NCBI GenBank assembly: GCA_036939355.1
Contig: JALLAP010000402.1
Span: 1 to 14,312, forward strand
Direction of reading: 5' to 3'
From: Thalassiosira profunda
Lineage: Eukaryota; Bacillariophyta; Thalassiosirophyceae; Thalassiosirales; Thalassiosiraceae
DNA: 14,312 nt
This document shows positions 13,773-14,312 of the stretch, piece after piece; positions within the stretch are counted from its first letter, which is position 1; every line of letters begins with the position of its first letter. The notes under the pieces are model-generated. The model searched no databases. It saw only the letters and a program-made list of their open reading frames with translations, and had not been told where the DNA came from. The translations under genes were made by a program, and so were the position numbers.

Positions 13773-14312
13773 TCAGAACTCTCCCCGCGTCGGAAGGATC
13801 TTATGCCGGGCGACCTGCCAGCACGTTGGCGCCTTTTTGTTCACCGAGAGAGACCGGGGCAGCACCGCCAGAATTGGCAACCCTTTCCCCTCCGCGGTGG
13901 CCGTGGTCGCCACCTCTAACTCGTCTTCCCGAATGACTTTGCTGTTGTCCGGCTTGGCAGCGGTTGCGCTCAGGGCGACATTGCTCTCCTCTGGCTGCAA
14001 TATTGGGTCCGTTGCTTTGCCCTCCACATCACAATTTTGGGCAGCGCCTTCAAAAGGATCGGCAGGAAAAGCGGCAAAATTCAATGCGTCGGTCTGGCCA
14101 TCGGTCTCCTCATCGACTTCGTCCGAATATGATATAGCAAGAAGTGGTGGGTCTGAAGGCGAGCCGCACCGCTGGAGTCTCTCCTCCCTTCTCTTTGTCG
14201 CAGCCGATACCCTCCTGCTGGGATCATCCCTCTGCGGCGCAGCGGCGCGTTTGACCTGGGGTGAAACGAGCGGCTCCGACTGTTGATGGTGCTGGGGAGA
14301 TGCCTCCTCCGT
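13773..14312 (-). CDS. Partial hypothetical protein, C-terminal part; 5' end beyond window
   Basis: On the minus strand the frame is open from the right edge to a stop at 13775-13773, 179 codons with no internal stop and no ATG, so it would be the 3' exon of a gene starting outside. Composition suggests a disordered protein: basic (KRREERLQR), then acidic (YSDEVDEETDGQTD). It then has NFAAFPADPFEGAAQ, which carries a DPF motif with flanking Phe residues as in endocytic-adaptor tails, and Ala/Glu/Thr-rich sequence to the end. No domain is recognised. The gap to the preceding plus-strand stop is 111 bases, matching the other two convergent gaps here. The opposite plus-strand frame (13837-14286) begins at a TTG and reads as low-complexity Ser/Ala. 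GC bias at third positions is weaker than in neighbours, so an intron or UTR could be included. Confidence 0.45.
   Translation of the reverse strand, partial: TEEASPQHHQQSEPLVSPQVKRAAAPQRDDPSRRVSAATKRREERLQRCGSPSDPPLLAISYSDEVDEETDGQTDALNFAAFPADPFEGAAQNCDVEGKATDPILQPEESNVALSATAAKPDNSKVIREDELEVATTATAEGKGLPILAVLPRSLSVNKKAPTCWQVARHKILPTRGEF

Noticed and set aside
13837..14286. Plus-strand frame of 149 codons near the right edge
   Set aside because: Starts at TTG and is Ser/Ala low-complexity; the opposite strand is open to the edge with more protein-like composition.

Overview
This is a nuclear window from a eukaryote, most likely a photosynthetic stramenopile (diatom, pelagophyte or eustigmatophyte type); the exact lineage cannot be fixed from the sequence alone. 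The evidence is four short GT-AG introns (81-256 bases) that restore reading frames exactly, start codons with A at -3, GC-rich third positions, and a gene mix common in such algae: an SLC4 bicarbonate-type transporter, an SLC10A7-like transporter, a secreted TSP1/beta-propeller protein and a class 3 lipase. There are no prokaryotic operons, phage genes, insertion sequences or CRISPR arrays.

Layout from left to right. (1) 1-1449, minus: 5' two thirds of an SLC4 anion-transporter gene, cut by the window edge. (2) 1899-2679, plus: two-exon NADPH-dependent FMN reductase/flavodoxin-fold protein. (3) 2776-4176, minus: intronless SLC10A7-type transporter. (4) 4603-7641, plus: two-exon, 985-residue secreted protein with a thioredoxin-like region, a thrombospondin type 1 repeat, an NHL-like beta-propeller, a Cys-rich region and a hydrophobic C-terminal tail. 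(5) 7756-8802, minus: TauD-type Fe(II)/2-oxoglutarate dioxygenase. (6) 9311-10690, plus: a class 3 lipase-like protein whose halves are in reversed order. (7) 11393-12262, plus: two-exon secreted Cys-rich protein. (8) 13221-13661, plus: small protein with a dense Cys cluster. (9) 13773-14312, minus: open frame running off the right edge, function unknown.

Genes 1-6 alternate strand, so they share divergent promoter regions of about 430-510 bases and convergent 3' gaps of only 96-114 bases. Two larger non-coding stretches (10691-11392 and 12263-13220) flank gene 7. The genes do not form an obvious pathway. Several products are secreted or membrane-bound (genes 1, 3, 4, 6, 7 and perhaps 8), which is as far as the context goes.

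The most unusual item is the lipase-like gene at 9311. The region that normally closes a class 3 lipase (strand VYTYGAP, acidic and His blocks) precedes the oxyanion and GHSLGG blocks, and the frame ends just after the nucleophile elbow. This looks like a circular permutation or a fused tandem-duplication remnant. Second is an octamer, GTATCTTT, found five times (plus two 7-base matches), always outside coding sequence and upstream of plus-strand genes.
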